DNA of 64,000 nt from Monocercomonoides exilis. Its lineage: Eukaryota > Preaxostyla > Oxymonadida > Polymastigidae. The notes under the pieces were generated by a model. The model was not told where the DNA came from. It searched no databases and saw only the letters and a program-made list of their open reading frames with translations. Of the stretch, positions 61,866-64,000 are shown in pieces. The first letter of the stretch is position 1. Each line of letters starts with the position of its first letter. Both the position numbers and the translations under genes were made by a program. The stretch covers positions 992,001 through 1,056,000 of the forward strand of contig LSRY02000017.1 in NCBI GenBank assembly GCA_001643675.2, in the 5' to 3' direction.

Positions 61866-62765
61866 AATACGTTGAATCTTATTCTCAGTGCTTTTATATC
61901 TTCATATCATTCATTCATATTTAATGACATGTTTCAAATCATTCATAAATAACAATTATTCATATTTAACAATTTTTTTTTCTTTAAAAAAATTCTGATG
62001 TTTCAAAAAATTATGAATAAAAATCATATTAGTCCATATTGCAGTTTTGATGTTAAATCGAAGTGATATTCAAAAAACCAAAGTTGTAAAAGCTAAAACG
62101 AGATAAAAATAAATATATATTGTTGGTTTTTTTCTTTGGCACAATATACTTCGTTCACAAAAAATTGATTTTGTCCAGCTGATTCGATCCGAATCAGAAG
62201 CAGTTATTAAATTTGATAGTTAGCAAAAATATCGAAAAAAACATTAATAATAAGTTTAAAGAAAGTCTTAATACCCCAAAATGCAAATATCAAACTATAA
62301 AGGACAAACAAAATATTGTCGATCGAAAGTGGTATATAACAAAATTTGAAAGTGATCAAGATTCTGATTGAGTAAAATCATATTTGACTTAATCAAATCA
62401 AATTAATCCTTTCCAATTCACAATCACTCATTCTTTGCAAGTATCATAAATTGAAACGAAAAAGGTCTAATAAAAAAATAAAAACAGACAAACAGTTGAA
62501 CAGCACATGAAGAAAATTAAAAATAAAAACTTTTTTCAATGTATTTATGTCTTTTTCCAATTTTTATTTCCTTTTCTTATCATTCCATTTCATTGCTTTT
62601 TTTAAATTTCTTTTAAAGAGAAAGCACACATGAGTATTATTTTTATTTTTTCTCTTGGAAATTTACAACAGAAGAATTTCCTGAGGTTCAGAATAGTTAA
62701 TGCTATGGGTATATTTGAAATGCTTTTTTTCTATTTATTCTAATAGGAAAAGGTAAAGTTTTTAT
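61866..62765. other. 3' part of Harbinger copy 4 and intergenic DNA
   Basis: AT-rich, with a block CTGATTCGATCCGAATCAGA (62179) related to 31917 and 41853. No gene seen. Confidence 0.55.
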
Positions 62766-64000
62766 ATGAATGAAGAAATTGTAAGTAAAACAAATGTATT
62801 AGTGATTGGCGATCATTTTGTTGGAAAAACTTCACTCATTTTGGCAATTGATGCAAAAGAATGTTCAACCATTGAAAGTGGTTTGCTATAATAAATTTCA
62901 AACAATCATAAATGTCTGTTCTTTTTATGAGATTTTCTGAAAAACATCAAAGAATTTAAAAACAATTTTCTAATTTGGAAGCTATTGATTGGAAAAGAAT
63001 CAATTTTTTATTTTTACGAGAATTCCGATGAAAATTTTTCGATTTTAAGTCGGTGTGGTTATTTTATTCTTATTTTTTATGCAAAAGTCATCACTTATCG
63101 ATATTTAAGCATTCTTCCTTTCATTGATATAATTTTGTTTCTTTTTGATTTTTCGAAAAAATCTTCTTTTGATTCATTGAATCAAAAATGGTTCAGCATT
63201 CTTGAAAAATCAAAAGAGTCTTCGTGCATTTGTTTTCTGGTTGGAACAAAAACAGACTTGGCTGAAATGTGTCAAGTTTCTCTGAAAGATGTTTGTAAAT
63301 TTTTTCAATTTGTCTTTTATGAAAAAGAATATTTAGGCAATGACAATTACGAAGCAAAAAAAATTAAACTTTATTGAAGTTTCCGCTCTTGATAATTGCA
63401 ATATACCGTTGCTGAAAATCTTTTTACTGAATGCTGCCAAAACATCTGAGCTTATGAAAGAAAAAAAAGGCACCATCGAAAAAATGCTGCTTGACTCGCA
63501 AAGTAGTGAAGAATACGAAGAAGATACTGAAGACAAAGAAGTAGATGATAGTTCTGAACCGCTTGTGATTAGAAAGATTAAGAAGAAAAAGAAAAAGAAA
63601 AAGAAAAATAGAATTGCAATTGAGCAAACTCCAAAAGAATTAATCCTTGTTGAAGAAACTGAAGACAATGACAACGACAACGACGATGCAGAAGAAGAAG
63701 AAAATGAGAAAAAAGCATACAGCAATAATGATGAAAACCTTGAAAAGGAGATTTCTAAAAGACCAGTTTTCGTGACAACTGCGAAAAAAATTTCAAACAT
63801 TCAGCAAAACAAGGGAAAGAAACAAAGCTCACACAGAAATGCCAGTGATGCCAGAAGCAGTGTGCAGAAAAGTAACCAACCGGAGCAGACACAACAGATG
63901 GCAGAAGAGTCCAGTCTGAGCGATGGCTGTGAGTCAAGCGAGGAGAATTCTGAGGTGAGAAACGAGCCAACCAGCCAAATTAGCATTTTGAAGAGGAAGA
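62766..64000 (+). CDS. Rab-like small GTPase with long charged C-terminal extension (3' partial)
   Basis: Exons 62766-62880, 62998-63290 and 63337 to the window end; introns of 117 and 46 bp, phases consistent. G1 P-loop GDHFVGKTSLI, G4 GTKTDL (in place of NKxD) and G5 EVSALD are visible; ILFLFDFSKKSSFD is the usual strand before G4. The G3 DxxG and switch I are not recognisable: the corresponding place reads YENSDENF, and ~20 residues between G1 and G3 seem missing. A 39-bp GT...AG segment (63049-63087) lies inside exon 2 in frame and may be an intron. After the GTPase fold comes an acidic/Lys-rich tail (KKKKKKKKNR), still open at 64000. It could be a divergent Rab/IFT-type GTPase; the subfamily is not resolved. 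Confidence 0.65.

Larger units (their letters stand above)
59880..62475 (+). mobile_element. Harbinger-like transposon, copy 4
   Basis: Isolated copy. The 5' subterminal block CATAATTCAGAAATTCGGGG followed by ATGATCATTT corresponds to the CAATTCTGGGTGT...GATCA block of copy 2, and TTGATTGACTCAA-type motifs occur on both sides (59925-59945; 62370-62400). AAGGTCTAATAAA near 62463 may be its 3' junction motif. Exact ends not resolved. Confidence 0.5.

Noticed and set aside
1..64000. Alternative genetic code with TAA/TAG as Gln, as known in some oxymonads
   Set aside because: The PIKfyve-type kinase, AMPK beta and TOR genes span >7000 codons with many CAA/CAG and no in-frame TAA/TAG. In-frame stops occur only in transposons and relics and include TGA.

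Overview
The window is nuclear DNA of a protist. It is AT-rich between genes, carries very long Ser/Gln-rich coding exons, is interrupted by short AT-rich spliceosomal introns (about 36-220 bp) and uses the standard code (long exons with many CAA/CAG codons contain no in-frame TAA/TAG). The mix (TOR, AMPK beta, a PIKfyve-type lipid kinase, a Kazal protein, a pectin-lyase-like surface-protein fragment, many DNA transposons) would suit an oxymonad-like metamonad. That assignment is inference; nothing here proves it.

Layout. 1-3.9 kb: C-terminal part of a PIKfyve/Fab1-type phosphatidylinositol phosphate kinase. 4.1-8.1 kb and 15.0-19.0 kb: two almost identical 3.97-kb pogo-like transposons in inverted orientation. 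Between them lie an AMPK beta subunit with a giant internal expansion (minus strand) and a small secreted Kazal-type protein. 19.0-22.6 kb: a broken surface-protein fragment, a foldback MITE and tRNA-Glu(TTC). 22.66-39.67 kb: a chain of Harbinger-like (DDE_Tnp_4) transposons and transposase-less ~1-kb derivatives, joined end to end at a 13-bp near-palindrome. A 3.5-kb element with 8-bp target duplications and a second type of pogo-like element are nested inside. 39.67-45.85 kb: two very large inverted repeats (1.74 and 3.71 kb) flanking a scrap of Harbinger transposase. 46.29-47.94 kb: a second copy of the second pogo-like type, ending 7 bp before tRNA-Thr(TGT). 48.4-59.2 kb: a complete or nearly complete TOR kinase gene on the minus strand, reconstructed from eleven exons. 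59.9-62.4 kb: the only Harbinger copy far from the chain, apparently intact. 62.8-64.0 kb: the 5' part of a Rab-like small GTPase gene.

The three large host genes (PIKfyve-type kinase, AMPK beta, TOR) are all parts of endolysosomal/nutrient signalling in other eukaryotes. Their proximity may be chance; there is no sign of co-regulation. About half of the window is mobile DNA, most of it young enough for target duplications, terminal repeats and single-base disablements to be readable.
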